From positions 23,785,079 to 23,849,078 of the forward strand of contig CM049307.1 in the NCBI GenBank assembly GCA_026874595.1: DNA of 64,000 nucleotides, written 5' to 3'. The stretch comes from Sipunculus nudus (lineage: Eukaryota; Annelida; Sipuncula; Golfingiida; Sipunculidae). Under the pieces are notes generated by a model. The model worked only from the letters and a program-made list of their open reading frames with translations, was not told the origin of the DNA and ran no database searches. Shown here piece after piece: positions 37,901 through 52,900 of this stretch. The translations under genes were made by a program, and so were the position numbers. Positions within the stretch are counted from its first letter, which is position 1; each line of letters starts with the position of its first letter.

Positions 37901-40900
37901 AAAAAAATGATATACTAAATGTAATAAAAAGAATACCGTTCTGTATTGTCATTGCATTTAGAAGTGTCCAGAAATACTATAAGAAGTTTGAGATTAATAA
38001 ATGTATAACATATACCTACTATGGTAATTTATACACTCAGAAATCAGATAAAGACTTTAGAATGCTATAATTATTACAATAAAATAATGGGTATCCCTTC
38101 ATTAGATAGACCATAGGGAGACATCATAATGCTTAATAAGAGGAGCAACTTGGATGCCCGAAGCTGGTTATGGTTGGAAAATTCAGTGTTATATTTATTA
38201 GACACATATAACAGTTAGGAGGCAAAACCAATATACCCTAACAGTGTGGATTAAGTCAGTTGAAGTGCCTACGTCACTGTAGCTATGGTGACCCAGCAAT
38301 CCCTAGTGTTTGTTGTATAGCCATTTGTAGTGCAGGTAACCATCAGATTGGTGCCCTACTCATAAATGGTAAAATGATGAGCACATCTTTAAAAATGGCA
38401 GTATTATTTTGAGTTTTAAATCAATTAGATATTGAATCTTCCCTTTTTATATGTTTATTAATAAGTTCTTTTATGGAAGCTTCTGTTCTGCTCCTGTGGC
38501 TTATTGTCTTGGACTAGTTATGTGTTGAGACCTGAAACTTTCAAATTTAAGACTATAGGTTTATGTTGATACTTTAAAAATTATAAAATTTTAAACCAAT
38601 GCTGGCACGAATAGATGAAACAGTACAAATCCAAATTACACAGAGAAAACAATAGTTACCTAAGTAATTGACATAAGAGTTATGCCATTTTATAAATTGA
38701 TGCTCTGAAAATTCCATTCCTAAAAATTAGTAGAAATTGTGAGCAGTCTGTCATTCACATAACTATTCATCAATGATACAATTTGCTCACTATATACAGT
38801 ATAAGCTAAAAGTTCATACCTGGTAGTATATCATCACCTGGTCAAATCTTGATTTTGTGTTTCAGTTGATGAGAAGTCGATGCTGCGCTACATCCGTGAC
38901 AAAACAGCAGCTCCTTACTTCTCAAATCTGGTCTGGTTCATCGGCAATCACATTCTAGAGCTTGATGCTTGTGTACGCCATGATGCAGAGTAAGTGTAAT
39001 GTGTAAACTGTAACATTTTCTCCCAATGTAACTGTAATAAAATCATTCCAACCGTAATGCCAGTCATTCTGCCCATAAGGGGAAGAATATTGGCATTTTT
39101 TCCTTAGAATCAGTGATAAATATGTCAAGTATAAAGTACTAACATACTCAGTTCATTCAGAACATTTCATGGTTAATTAGATTAGAAAAAGATAATCTGT
39201 ATAACTTACCATAAATATAACCTTAAAAAATATACATAAGGTATTAAGGCATCAGTATAGACTGTCTTGTCTGGTCTGATATATCAGGAGTGATATGTGC
39301 TCCTTTGAGTGGGTCTCAGTTTCTATCTCTGCGTTGGCAGCTAGTTCAGGGATTCTTGGCTTAGCATGAAAACATCTTTATTTTGATGAATATAAAAAAA
39401 TTGAAAAGGAATATTTATCACATAATTTACCATAGTAAATTTATTGAGAGAATTGGTCCTGATGTAAATGGGATTCTGATCGAAAAATAATTCTCATACA
39501 ATATAATTTTCAATGGAAATATTTGATTGGATAATCACAGCCACAACAGCCGTGACCGCCTGGCAGACCTTGTTGCAGAACACCTTGATCACCTGCACTA
39601 CCTTAACGACATACTGTGTCTCGGCATTGATGCGTTAAACGAAGTTCTGACGGACCACTTACTGAACCGACTGCTCATTCCACTGTATGTGTACTCCCTC
39701 ACCAAGCGCAAGAAGTATGCCCCGAGAAGTGTAAGTAAACACAAAATATTAAAAAGGATGAGTATATATATCACTCCTTTTACATACATAGCAGTTTAAA
39801 GAGGCCTATTCTGATATCTGATGTCTACTCACTACAGATAATGTCTTCAACCTTTTATATAAATAAACCAGAAAAAGCCAGTCCCACTGCACACAGGCTG
39901 TTTGTTTTATTTGTATCCACATCTTTATAACATATGGGAGACCCACCAAAATAATCCAAACACATTCATACAACAAGGACATCTGAAGGTAAGTCAGATG
40001 AAACAGTTTTACAAAGGGCTTTTTGCAACTAGTGAACTTTCAACTAGTGAATTTCAACTCGAATATCCAGCCAACCCCCTGACACACTTGGATTTCCTGT
40101 TTGTCAACAAAGGCGCATGGCCCATGTATAACGACTGTTTGTAGATAAACAAGCTCATACATCCATCACAGAGGCAATATAAGAACTTTTCCTAACAGGA
40201 ATTACCTAGAGTATAGTAATAGGTAAGCAGAGTAAGCCAGAAATCACCTGCAGTAAAGTCAGGTGAACAGCTGGCTTAAACATTATTTTGCCAGTAAATA
40301 AAAATGAACGCAGAGAATTTTGCACATTCTTTTGTATATCAGGCTGTGACAGTTCTGGGGGTAGTCCCTGGCAGTCATCTAGCATTGCAATCAGCACAAA
40401 AACAAAACTTGAACATTACTTATGTGAAGCAGCATGCATACATACAAGCAATTGAATTGTGCATGGATCATTGAGCTTTTGGATATATTGGGGGAAATTT
40501 TTGGAGCCATTTGTAAAGTCAGGTCGAAAACATTTTTGTTTCACGTGTAAGAATACTTTTTCAAACCACCTGCTGAGCTTGTTTTAATGTTAACCAGATA
40601 GAGAGCAATTTGAACAGCAATAGAAATGCTCAAAACATGTTAGAACTGTCTCTTTGCATTTGCTTTGTAAATGGAATATACAATGTAACATATGTAAAGT
40701 ACAATGCATATTATCATGTTGCTTGAAAAACCCTTTGTTAAGTGTGTACTCATGCTTTATCAGCCACCTCTTAGATTGATTATGCTAAAAATATTTTCCT
40801 ATGAAAAAAATGGTCTTCTATAATTTCCTGTATTTTCCACAATTTACACTAATTTCCACTTGTTTCCTATATTTTTTCATTGCCCAACCATATTTCCAAT

Positions 40901-43900
40901 ATGTATCTGATATTACTGTTATTAATGTTATATATATAGACTGTTGTCATTGTTATATATAGACCTATTGAAAACATTTGGCTTTTTCGTAGAACTGTAC
41001 TTGAAACTTATTCAGTCATACTTATACAGCCATCTAAATCAGTTAAAAACGACCTTTAGAACAGATGATCATGTTATTTATTACTTTGAAAACCACAATT
41101 GTGCAGTGAAAACTTCTTGTGTTTTTTGGCTTCAAGTCCTCTTAGAGAATTCCTATACTTAGAGACTCCTATATTTCCTCAGGAGCCTGGTAGGAGCCCT
41201 GTGTATATAAATATGTGTCTCATATTCTGTGCCTGTCTAGTTTAAATACTGGTATGCACACTATGTCAGATTGTTTAAAAGTGAATTGTGTGTGAAATGA
41301 TACTTTTATAGTGGTCATTAAGATAACAGCAGTGTGGATTTATTATTCCATTGATTCATTAAGAATGTTCAGTATAACATAATTTTTGTGAAATTTTTAG
41401 GTCACTTAATTGAATTTTCAACCATGACTTTACTGATATTTTGATATCAAGATATCATGACTTTGACCACATGATTCTGTGTACTTTCAGGATGAGAGAC
41501 CTCATGTCAGCTCTGTTGTATCATTATTCCTCCTGTCTCAGGTAAATGTATATGCATATAAATACACAGGCGTAGTACATATATGTAGTATAGCATAGTG
41601 AATTTTATATATATAATTCACAAATATAAATGGAAAATGTGTATAAAGAACTGAAAGTGTTCATCCTTTGATGTATCTATATAGTTTTCTGTCACTGTCT
41701 CTCTCTATCTTTATATTTCTCTTTTATTTTCAAAAAAAGTTTTAGATTCTTTGTTAGCTACTGCAAACCAGCTTTTACCAAATGAGACACTGTGATGATT
41801 TAAATAAACAAAAATAAATATATTTACTTTTCTATGCCCTGACTAGAAAGAGCTGGCATCTTTTTAAATGGCTATATCAGAGTTTCCATGTAATGAAGGA
41901 AGGACTTGTGTATGAAGTAAAAGGGTTACATACTAATACCATTGTAATGTCATCTGTATAAATGTAGTTTATGATTTCAGCTCAGGCTGTCCCTGATATG
42001 ACTCAAATTTGACCAGTGTATTTTACAAAAATTGTTGTAAGAAGACAGTTGGATGGGGGTAGTGAAATGGAGTCTAAAATTTCTGTGACACCGGTTTTTT
42101 TTGCCATTAAGTCTTATTCATATCTTATTAATGCTTTGAAAATATATTTATATAATTACTTGATGTCATGCCTGGTTCACACTTTACAGGTGTTAAAGTG
42201 CTAAGGCAGTTAGCAGATCACTTCAACATTTGATATAATGTCAGGTTTATGTCTTACAGGTGTTTCAGGTCACATGGCAGTTAGCAGACAGTCTTCAACA
42301 TTTGATACAATGTCTGGTTTATGTCTTACAGGTGTTTCTGATCATATCACATGCGCCCCTGGTTAGGCAATTAGCAGACATTATCTTCAATGGTGACATT
42401 GATGTGTGTATGGTGGATGCCAGTGCCTCACCTCAAGCTGTAAGTGTCTGTATCTTGATAATACCTCCAGGTAGATCAGCTATACAAGGTTTCATGCTGA
42501 CTGAGAGTTTATATCCTTATCAGTAGCTTCATGTGTTTCCTCTATGCTGTATAAAGTTCTTCTGTGATAAAATTAATTCTAATGAAACAAAAAAGAAAGG
42601 GTTACTTTTATATTGAACATGTGATATTCATATAAAGTATTACTGGGAAAATATTATTTGTTATAATAAACATAAAGAAAATATTACAAGATAACTCTTT
42701 TAATATATTTAAAATGAAGATAACTAACAGAAAAAATAATGTGATACCAAACCATTGCAGGAAGCACACTGCTTTGTGCTTCATTGTTCTCAGAATTTCT
42801 CTGTATTCCTTCTATTTCATTTTACATGTTGTCTTTTTTAATGCACGAAAAGTCATTTGATTTGGCAGTTACATGTTGCATGTTTATCGGTTTAATGTTT
42901 ATATTTGTTTTAGATTTTGGATAAATCCTGGCATTCTTGATACCTACATTACAGGCAATATCTTGCTTAGCTTCTGTTGTATCTTTACCAAATTTTCAAA
43001 ATTTCCTGCAGAGAGGGTTTACTTCAGGTTAATGTGAATTTGTAAACCTAAAAATTATATATATATTATATGTTTGACTTCTGAGATTCTAGTCTTTTGA
43101 ATGAGTTCCAGGTTCCAAATTTGAGTGAGCTTTAGTGAGCCTCTGAGCAGGGATGGGATAATTATACATTTAAAATTATACACAAATAAAAAATAACTTT
43201 ACCTTCAACACAGGGGCACAGACCAAGAAGAGAATTTGTGAAGCCCCCAGAACCGCTGGCACAGACACTAGAGAGTAATAGAGGAGAGGCCGCTCCCGAA
43301 CACCGCCTGAGAAGGAGAGGAGGCAAGCGCAACACTGCCGGAAGATCCGGGAAGAGGGCTAACAGAGACCAGGCCCCTGTTGAAGAGACCGTCGAGCAGT
43401 CGCCAACGCCGAGCAGAGAACCAAGTGTAGAGGGTTAGCATCTGTTCTTTTAAGCACTGTTATCAAAACAGTCTTGGATTATGATACCTCCCCAGTCTTA
43501 AAACCGTTCTTCAACATATATCTTGTATTCAAGACTCTCTTGTAATAGATTTTGACATTCTCCACACAGAAGGTATGTCTGTGAATATCAAGGATTTACC
43601 TCCTGCATTCTCTCATTTACACAGCACGCTTTTATGCTGAAACTGAGCTGTTATGCCTGGGAATTGTAAATTATACAAATTAAGTAAATTGGGGAAAATA
43701 TAGAGCATGCATTGACAACATTAATTGTATCCGCCAAAAGAAAGTTTTTGTGGATACTATGTTTTTGACCGGGTTCCGCCGCCGCGGCGTTCGTTTCCAG
43801 AGAACTCCTCTGAGACTACTGGATGGATTACACCAATTACACCTTACACCAATTATCGGGTCTCATGTGAACTGGTGCCTTACCAATATGCATTGAGCCC

Positions 43901-46900
43901 TGACCTTTCCTCTCTGCCCAGCGTCTATTTGTGCGTCTGTTTCCACACAAAAACCCACATATCTCAGGAACCGTTTGACTGATCAGGAAAAAAATTTTTG
44001 TACAAATGAAACCCTTGGATAGCTTTATAACATACGCAAAAAATGGTGGCGCCACCTGCAACCATGTTTGCACAGTGTCCATCTGTCAGCTGCCTTGGGT
44101 TAAAATCACTCATATCTCTGCAGTGGTTTGACTAATTCACTTAAAATTCGGCATGCGTACACATCCTGGATAGCTTTCTTGCTTTTCTGACAGGTGGCGC
44201 CACCTACATTCACCTTTATGCTGCAGACATCCAAGCTCTTATCTCCGTCTGCCACGGGCTAAAATCACTCATATACATGTAGTGGTTTGACTTATCTGCC
44301 TTATATATTGCATATGTATACAACTTTCACTTTTCAGGATTTTGTGGTAGGTGGCCCAACCTACATACACATTTCGGCTGCAGACATCCATGCTTATATG
44401 CAACACTTCACTCTATTTCCCCTTGCCACTCAATCCATGCCTCACTTCACCTGTTCCACTCTGATTTTGGCGGATACATGTAGTCGCTTGTCGACTACCC
44501 GTATTCTATTTTCAGATATAGCAGTTATGAAGAATACTATTGCCTTTTGTTTGAAATTTTGTAAAACCAAGGGAACTACATAACTGTGTAATATCGGTGA
44601 CAAGGCGGTGTAAATGTATACAAACAATACCACGTGCAACCCAGTTTAAGCACCTGTTGCGTGATTCTGCAGTGATGTCTTGGTCAGTGTGATCTGCCCT
44701 GTTTGTATACAGTGGTTGCCCCAGCAGTTTAAGTCAGTGTCGGTGAAGGTCCCTGAAGTACCGTGCTGGGTGAAAGAGCAGTTGCAGGGGCCCATCATCT
44801 GCCTCAGTAGGTCCTGAGGTTTAGTTTTTGAACCAACTCAGGTTCATGAAAATGGTCTGGGTGTAAACATTGATGAAACCAAATACAATCTGTTTGACTT
44901 GTAAGTTAGAACAGTTCTTTAAGTTATATGAAGTTCTATAACAATCTGATAAACCTGTTTTGTTACATTAGTCCCTGATATCCAGTTCATGAAATACAGT
45001 TAGCTCTATCCCTGAAATTAAATTCAAAATACATACATCATTTTAAAACATTGTAGATACATAACCTATAGCAGCTAAGTATTTATTGCCAAATATATTT
45101 TTGAATATCTGCACATTATTCAAAAAAGCAAAGTCTATATGGTCATTTGTTAGTGCCCCGCTTGACAAACGGTGCCCTATAGTGATCACCGTGTCAGTCT
45201 GTCCTTCCGTACTTCCGTCCTTCCGTCAGTGACACTTTTTTCATGCGTAATAACTCAACAACAACATACTGCAGCTTTCCCAAATTCACAGGGGTGATTG
45301 GTACCTATGAGTGCTCCAGACCTATCAAATTACAGACATGTCGTAATTCCAATATGGCCGCCACAGCCCAATTGCTGATTTTTTTTTGGAAGCAATAACT
45401 CAACAACAACATACTGCAGCTTTCCCAAATTCACAGGGATGATTGGTAACTATGATGGCCCCAGACCTATCGAAATACAAACTTGTCGGAATTCCAATAT
45501 GGCCGCCACAGCCCAATATCTGATTTTCTTTCGCGCGCGATAACTCAACAACAACATACTTCAGCTTTTCCAAATTCTCAGGGATGGTTGGTACCTATGA
45601 AGGCTCCAGACCTATTGAATAACAAACCTGTCGGAATTCCAAAATGGCTGCCATAGCCCGATCACTAATATCCTTTGGCGCGCAATAACTCAACAACAAC
45701 CTAACGCAACTTTCCCAAATTCACAGGGATCATTGGTACCTATGAGGGCTCCAGACCTATTGATTAACAGACCTGTCTGAATTCCAGTATGGCCACCACA
45801 GCCAAATCCCTGATTTCCTTTTGCGTGTGATCACTGAACAACAACATACTGCAGCTTTCCCAAATTCACAGGGATGATTTGTACCTATGAGGGCTCCAGA
45901 CCTATTGAAATACAGACCTGTTGGAATTCTAATATGGCCGCCACAGCTCGATCACTGATTTCCTTTCGCATGGATAACTCAACAACAACCCTACTGCAGC
46001 TTTCCCAATTTCACAGGGATCATTGGTACCTATGAGGGCTCAAGACCTATTGAATTACAGACTTGCTCAAAATCAAATATGGCTAACAGACTACATTCTG
46101 TGATTTTCTATTGCACATTTTTAGCTCAGCTGACTATAAGTCATCTGAGCTCTAGTCTTGGTCCATTGTCCGTCGTCCGTCCGTCTGTCTGTCCGGATGT
46201 CCGTCTGTAAGACTGGCACATTTCGACACCATTGGACCTACGAATCTGAAATTTGCCATACAGTTAGATGTCCAAAAAATCTCCTACCATGCCAAAAATT
46301 GGGTCAGTAGGACTTCGTTCCTTCGAGATATTAAGGAAAAACCTCAATTTTTTTTATTAGAATCTATTTTCACACTTCAGGACTGCCTAATATCAAAACC
46401 ACTCATCTGGTTTTCTTCATATTTACCATAAATAATGGTAAATAATGGACTTTGTAAAAAAATCAGAAATGATATTTGGTCACTTAAGACCAAAAGTGTT
46501 AAAGGTAGGGACTTTTTTTCAGTAATACAACTTTAATTGATCAAAATTTAATTGTATACCAAAAATTAGATCAAAATCTGTTAATTTTTTTTAAATATTG
46601 GGAAAAATATAAAATTGGTACCTTAAATTTTGTCCAAGTTTGACCATGGCCATTTTTCCCTGTAAGTACTGTGGATTTAATTTTCACAGCATGTTTGTGT
46701 TAGCATTTTGTCTGTTAACACCAAAAATTTGAAACAAGTTGATCAAAAACTGTAGATTTTATTCAAGTTTTCAAGCACCATGTCACATCAAGTTTACATC
46801 ACAACAAGTTTACATTATGCAGTTTGCTAGAGCTCAGCTCCCCAGCTTCAGCTCTAAGTTCCTTAAATTTAGCACACAGTTAGATGTCTCCAAATCCCCT

Positions 46901-49900
46901 ACCATGCCAAGAATTTTATCACTAGGACTTAATTCCTTCGAAATATTAATGAAAAACTTTATTTTTCCATTAAAAACCCATTGTTACACTGTTAGACTGC
47001 CTTATATCAAAACCACTGATCTGACTTTGATCATATATAATATACATATTTTTCTATACATTCGCTATGCACATGCCAGAAATGATGTCAGTATTGCGTA
47101 ATTGATTTAAGTTATTGGCCCAAACATAATGCACAAAAATCAAGAAATATTTTTACTCCCTTAACAAGAGGATTGCTGAAGCTAGAGATTTTTTGTCAGG
47201 GATGTAACATTATTTAATCAAGATTTAATTGAATACCAAAAATTAGTTCTGAATTTATCAAATTTTATAAGTTATTAGTATAAATATAAAATTAGTACCT
47301 TAAAGTTTGCCCAACTTTGACCATGGCACGTTTGTTTCCTGAGAGCACTGTTGATATAATTTTCATATCATGCACACATAAGGATTTCATCTTTGTAGTT
47401 TAGAAAGCTGAAAGAAATTTGCCAAATATTGTAGCTTTTATAAATGTTTATATGAGACCATGTCAGACCCAGGCTTAATCCAGCCCCTCTTCAGTCACCT
47501 GTATGTTGACCTTGTTGACCTTTCATCAGATTATGCATGTTTGAGCGAAGCATACACTGGGGCAGCCAGGCAGCTAATGCCCAGCCACAGTTGATCCAGG
47601 TGTCCAACCCAACTCATCTAGTAGTTGTTTTGAAAAACAACATAACAATAAACAACAAATTAATAATTTTGTATTTGTTTTTTATAACAAATTAAAGAAA
47701 AATTAATAGAAAAGGAATTTGTTAGTTGATGAGTAACAGAAAATTAACTTGCAGTTACTGATTATGTCAGAATCTTGTATGGATGGATAGAATGTCAATG
47801 TCAATGTTATTCCAAATAACACCATGCAGTAACCTATGGTATTTTTCACTGAAATTTAATGATAAAAAAATAAATCATATTATTCATTACTAATCATTAG
47901 GGATCATATGAAGGAAATTAATGATAGACAAAGATGCAGTTGATAATATTAATCTAGATTCCTACTGTGTCTAGTGTGTAGATTGATGTGAAAGTAGTCC
48001 AAAGTGAATATATTACATTTATTTTTTTTAATATAAATAAAAGCCATAAAACCAGGTACTTATGATCATTATTTAAATTTGTGAATTTTGTATATTCTGG
48101 ATTCTCAACATCTTTGTTTGGCTAAAACTTAATAAATACTAGACATGGTGTGAATGCTTTGCAAATGTATTTGAATACGAATATGAATATGTACTGCATT
48201 AAAAATTTTATTGCATAAAAATGGGAATTCAGGTAAAAATGAAAGTATTTGAATACCAGTGCAGATACTTTCAAAATGTATTCATGAATGCATTCATGAA
48301 TATATTCTATAATATTATTTCAATAATCATTTCAGTTATATTTTATTTTAAAAAATCATATGATTTTCTTATTATTTTTTTAAAAATAAAAATTATATTG
48401 GCACAATATTTGTAATTAAATTTTAATAAATAGTTAAACTCTTTTATAATATGTGCTGCTTATAAGTTATATGGCCAAGTCAAAATCTGTGTGACAATAG
48501 CACTCCATTTGTTAATAAAATAAATGAAATCAATCCTCTTCCCTGTCTCCAAAGATACTATCAAAATCATACATAAGCTAAACACCAACAACTCATAATA
48601 AAGCTTATATTTATTACTACACAAAACAAGCATGTGCCTCTTTCCCAAATCATATTTTTTATCATATATAACAGCTGAGCGCAGTGACCCATGGGTCCCT
48701 TGTTATTTAGACATATCTTCTTTAATATCATTTGATCCAGTAGGATATGTTCCTCATGCATATTGATAAATATTTGTTTCTGTTTGTCATATTTTTCAAA
48801 TTAAACTTAATTTTTCACCCATATGTAAACTAGTCCAGCACTAGCGGAAACGCGGGGCCCCTAAGGACTGTTGTCCGACCACATCTGGTTTATCCAATGT
48901 CCCTTGGCCTGTCTTACTTTGATTGTACAAGAACTTATGTACCTTCTGTTTATAATTATATAATAAATGCATAGAGTATTCTATATTCTAAAACTCACCA
49001 TTCTCCCTCGACTTTGTGGTTTATTAGCTGCTGAAGCAGCTGAAGAGTTCACTCCTGAGGTTCGCAGTCCAGGGCAGAATTCAACAGACGAAGAAAAACT
49101 GTTGATATGTGGCACCACCTTGGAACAAAGACAGAGTGACTTCTCTTTAAACAACAGGTATCTGTTAAACCTGTGTTAAAGCACTGTTATTTAACAAAGA
49201 AAGTTGCTGTATATACCACATTAAATGTTAGCACAGTAATGGTTGGGAAGATTAGAATATTACTTGGTCTATGTATGTGCTTAGTTGTACTATAAGGCTC
49301 ATTTCATTATCATTTGGGGAGAAGACTTATAGTGGATTTATGTATCTGACAGAATGTCATGGTTGTTTAAAAGATTTCAAATGAGAATCAAATCAGGAGA
49401 TAGTATGTGTATTGAACACCTCTTTGCAATTCAAAGGCCTGTTATAATGAATATTAATTGTGTATTTATTTTTCTGAAAATTAGTCAACCACTAAATTGC
49501 ATGATAAAAAATAAAACAAATAATTGTTAGTCTCTATGGTGACAGTACAGGGCTTTGATTATAAACATCTGTTGTTTGACAGACCCTACCTGGAGGCCGT
49601 CTTCAATGCCCTGGAGTGCAGTGAGAACGACTATGAGGCTCTTTTCGCTCTGTGTCTGTTGTACGCCATGGGTCATAACAAAGGTTAGTGCCCTCAAACC
49701 TTGATCAGCCTTGTACCTGTGCGCAGGGCAGGTCACTGTTTCAAGTCAAATACAAAACTGATGTAACAACATAAATGAATAATCAAGCATATGAAATTAC
49801 CTTATCTAATAATTTGCACTGTAAAAATATTATATCTTTTAAATGGATAAGAAGAATAGACAATGGTCCAGTGTATTGGGAGGTATTATTTTTATTATAA

Positions 49901-52900
49901 TGTAAGTAATTGTTTAGGAAGACTTCCATGTTTTTATGGTCACTTGTAGCACAGATGAGCTGATTGGTTTGCTGGCATGCATACATGTAGGCTCTGTCAC
50001 ATTCTGATGTCATCCATGGTTTCACACATGTAAATGAAACCATATGGCATCTTCTAACATCACATGTGTCTGACATCACATTTAAACTGACCGCAACTGT
50101 TCCATTTTGTATTTTTTCTTAAAGCATTCATTTCTAATGATTTTTATAAAATTGACTTGAACAGCAAATTGGTCGTTATGGTACAAGTGGTTATATGATA
50201 TTGGTATGGTGATAGGGCAAATTTTACTTATTACACCAGAGTCCTTGTAAAATGTTTTTGTGGGCCCAGATCACACTGTTTGTTAATATAATGCAACATG
50301 ACATGAAGCAGTTTTAATGTCTCACCCAACCAACCCTCTAAGTCCAGTCATCTGTCTTTTACTACATTAACTTTAAAAGCATTGCATATATTTTGCAGTT
50401 TGGTACACATTTTGTTTCAACAAGTATGAAAACTTTTGACCTTTTTTTCTGATTTTTAAGGTCTGATCTGCAGCAATAAAAGATTTTTCTGAACACCATA
50501 ACATTTTGAAGTTCTGCACATTTTTTTCATCAAATTTTGGGAGGCAGCCAATGGTTGGGACCTCTGCTTTTGGAACTACAAAGACAAGGCCATTCTTGCG
50601 AAAAAAATCACCCATCCAATCAAGTCCTTAATACATCCACCAGTTTGTCATTTTCTGGCATGGAAGTCCTGTAATGTTGTTATTTCACTGAAACCCACTG
50701 GTATGGTATCACCATAATCAGTAAAGTCATCTCATCCCCATCCAGTGTAAACACATAATCAGTGTAAACAGCTCACATAATAGGTATAAGAAAATAAACA
50801 GGTGTTTCATCAGTGTCAACATCACTCATTTGTATTGCCAATATGACACACACACACACACACTCACACACCATATACCAAGTCCCTAAGTATATCTTCA
50901 TTTGATTCTGTATTTTCAATTCATTGTGGCCCTTGTTTTATGCCTCCTTCACCCATTCATTAGAAGGTAAGGTTAAGTGTTTCCTGTTTACTATAAGTCT
51001 GTTTCTACTAGACTAAGAATATCCAAAATATAACTGTCTTGTGATTTTACAGCTGAATTCCTTAATGTAGTCTCTACTGTATTCTTGGTCCTTCAAAAAA
51101 CTTGCCTTGCATGCACACATCACTGTGTCTGTATTCCAAATTAGGATGACAGAAATTTTTCTGTACTACAGATGTTTTGTACTTGCTTGTTGTACTAATA
51201 TTGTGATTGTATTTTGATCAGTTTCTTTCATGATATGTTGATCATAGCTGCTTGGCTGTATTTTGCAATAGATACATGGCTGTCTTGTCTCACAGCTTGT
51301 GCATGACTGTATTTTGCCTTAGCTGTATGTGTCAGCATTCTTACACAGCTATATTGTCACATTCTGTGACAGCTGTGGGACAGTACACAATCCCAGCCAT
51401 GTAGCATTATTTTCTCCCTTCTGTTTGTATCATTTTATAGCTGTTTTTGGAGTATTCTGTGACAGGTATACAGCAGTATCATATCATAACTGAATAACAG
51501 TTGTGTTTGGAGTGCTACTCAGTAGGTTATTTCACTGTATTTCAGTTGAACCCACAGTTGTGGCCTAGTACTTATAACAGAAGCGAAACTAACTGAATAA
51601 TTTTACATTTTTACAACCTCATTGATAATTTGGTTGGTCTTACTGTTTCACTTCCCAGAAATTATTTAAATTTCATATTTTAATACTGGAAAGCATCTTG
51701 TTTGGGGGCACCTGTCTTTCATTGAATGTGAAGGAGAACCAACAAAAAGTACACATGTAGAGCCTCGACCTCTGTAATTAGGGCATGTTTCCATTATCAG
51801 TAACTGGGAGATTACACTGCACATCCATATGTGGAGCATGGTAGTGTAATGGTTGGGATGCTGCAAGATTGTTGGTTTGCATCCCATTCTGACTCTCTCC
51901 TGCACTAGGACTTTACCTCAAGATTTCCCCTTTCCATCCAGTGAATGTGTACTGGTCATGGTATGGCAGATGTGGAATGAATAACCTTCTAGCACCTGTT
52001 ATAGTTGTTCAGGTTGTATGCTCCCCAGGGAGCCGAGAAAACAAGCCTAAAAGACCATTAAAACAATGTGCAAGGCAGTAGAGAGTGACTCCAGACTGAT
52101 ATCAGACTATATACCCCCAACTTTACATTCATATACACTATTATCATGATACTGACATGTGATATTTATATGTAAGATAAATAAAAAATGTGAAATTATC
52201 AGAATGAACAGAATTAAGGAAAAGTCACATTATTATTGTGACTGTGCCCTTTCTTAGTTGTTGTGTTGTGGTTTATTCTTTGGCAGCTATTGTTGCATAT
52301 ATATTTAAGCTTATTATAGTAGTCATAATTTAGTGGCTCTCCTAACTACTTTTAAATGAAACTTGGACATCATCTGTAGATAAGCATGTATAAGTATTCA
52401 TAGAACAAATGAAAAAAAGTTATGTTAGTTATGAAAAATAAGGTGACAGGACTTAATAAACTGTAGGATCTAGCTTTAAACAATATACTGTCTATGCTTT
52501 CTGGTTATTGACTTGTTATATATGATGTCACTTAAATTGCTTTCTGTATATTTAGCATGGAAGATGATGCCAATTATAACTGAATTAAACAAGGAATACA
52601 AAGTACACATAAATAAAAAACAAGACTGGTATTGTATAGCTTGGTCATGTTACACACTGGTCATGTTATCTGTGCAAATAACTGTTTGGAGTAACTTTTA
52701 TTTAATCTCTGTGTGTTGCAGGCATCAACCAGGAGTTACTGGACTCAGTACTAATGCCAACAGAACAGTCCAAGGTGAGTAGTTTGGAATGTGCCCACCA
52801 GATGTCTCCACTGTATTAAAGATGCTCCAGTTCATCTTGCTGTCACATTTTCTAAAAATCATGACAGAAACTAAATAAAATTTGTTCAAACTTCTCACGA

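Larger units (their letters stand above)
43434..49027. other. CLEC16A intron 11 (5.6 kb)
   Basis: Mostly repeats: HINE-like copy 2 (43727-44508), an inverted-repeat pair (44616-44710), a ~145-bp tandem array (45245-46110) and agctca-family copy B (46130-48705). A missed in-frame exon for the human EIEMV..RSKLSEL segment was not found. Confidence 0.5.

Noticed and set aside
42260-42331. Annotating exon 10 from the upstream acceptor
   Set aside because: The extra 24 codons are a duplication of the junction and have no counterpart in CLEC16A relatives; kept as a possible isoform only.
50373-50615. 80-residue minus-strand frame with a fairly protein-like composition
   Set aside because: Upstream frames contain stops, there are no splice signals that extend it and no family was recognised. 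It could be an old gene fragment, but support is too thin.
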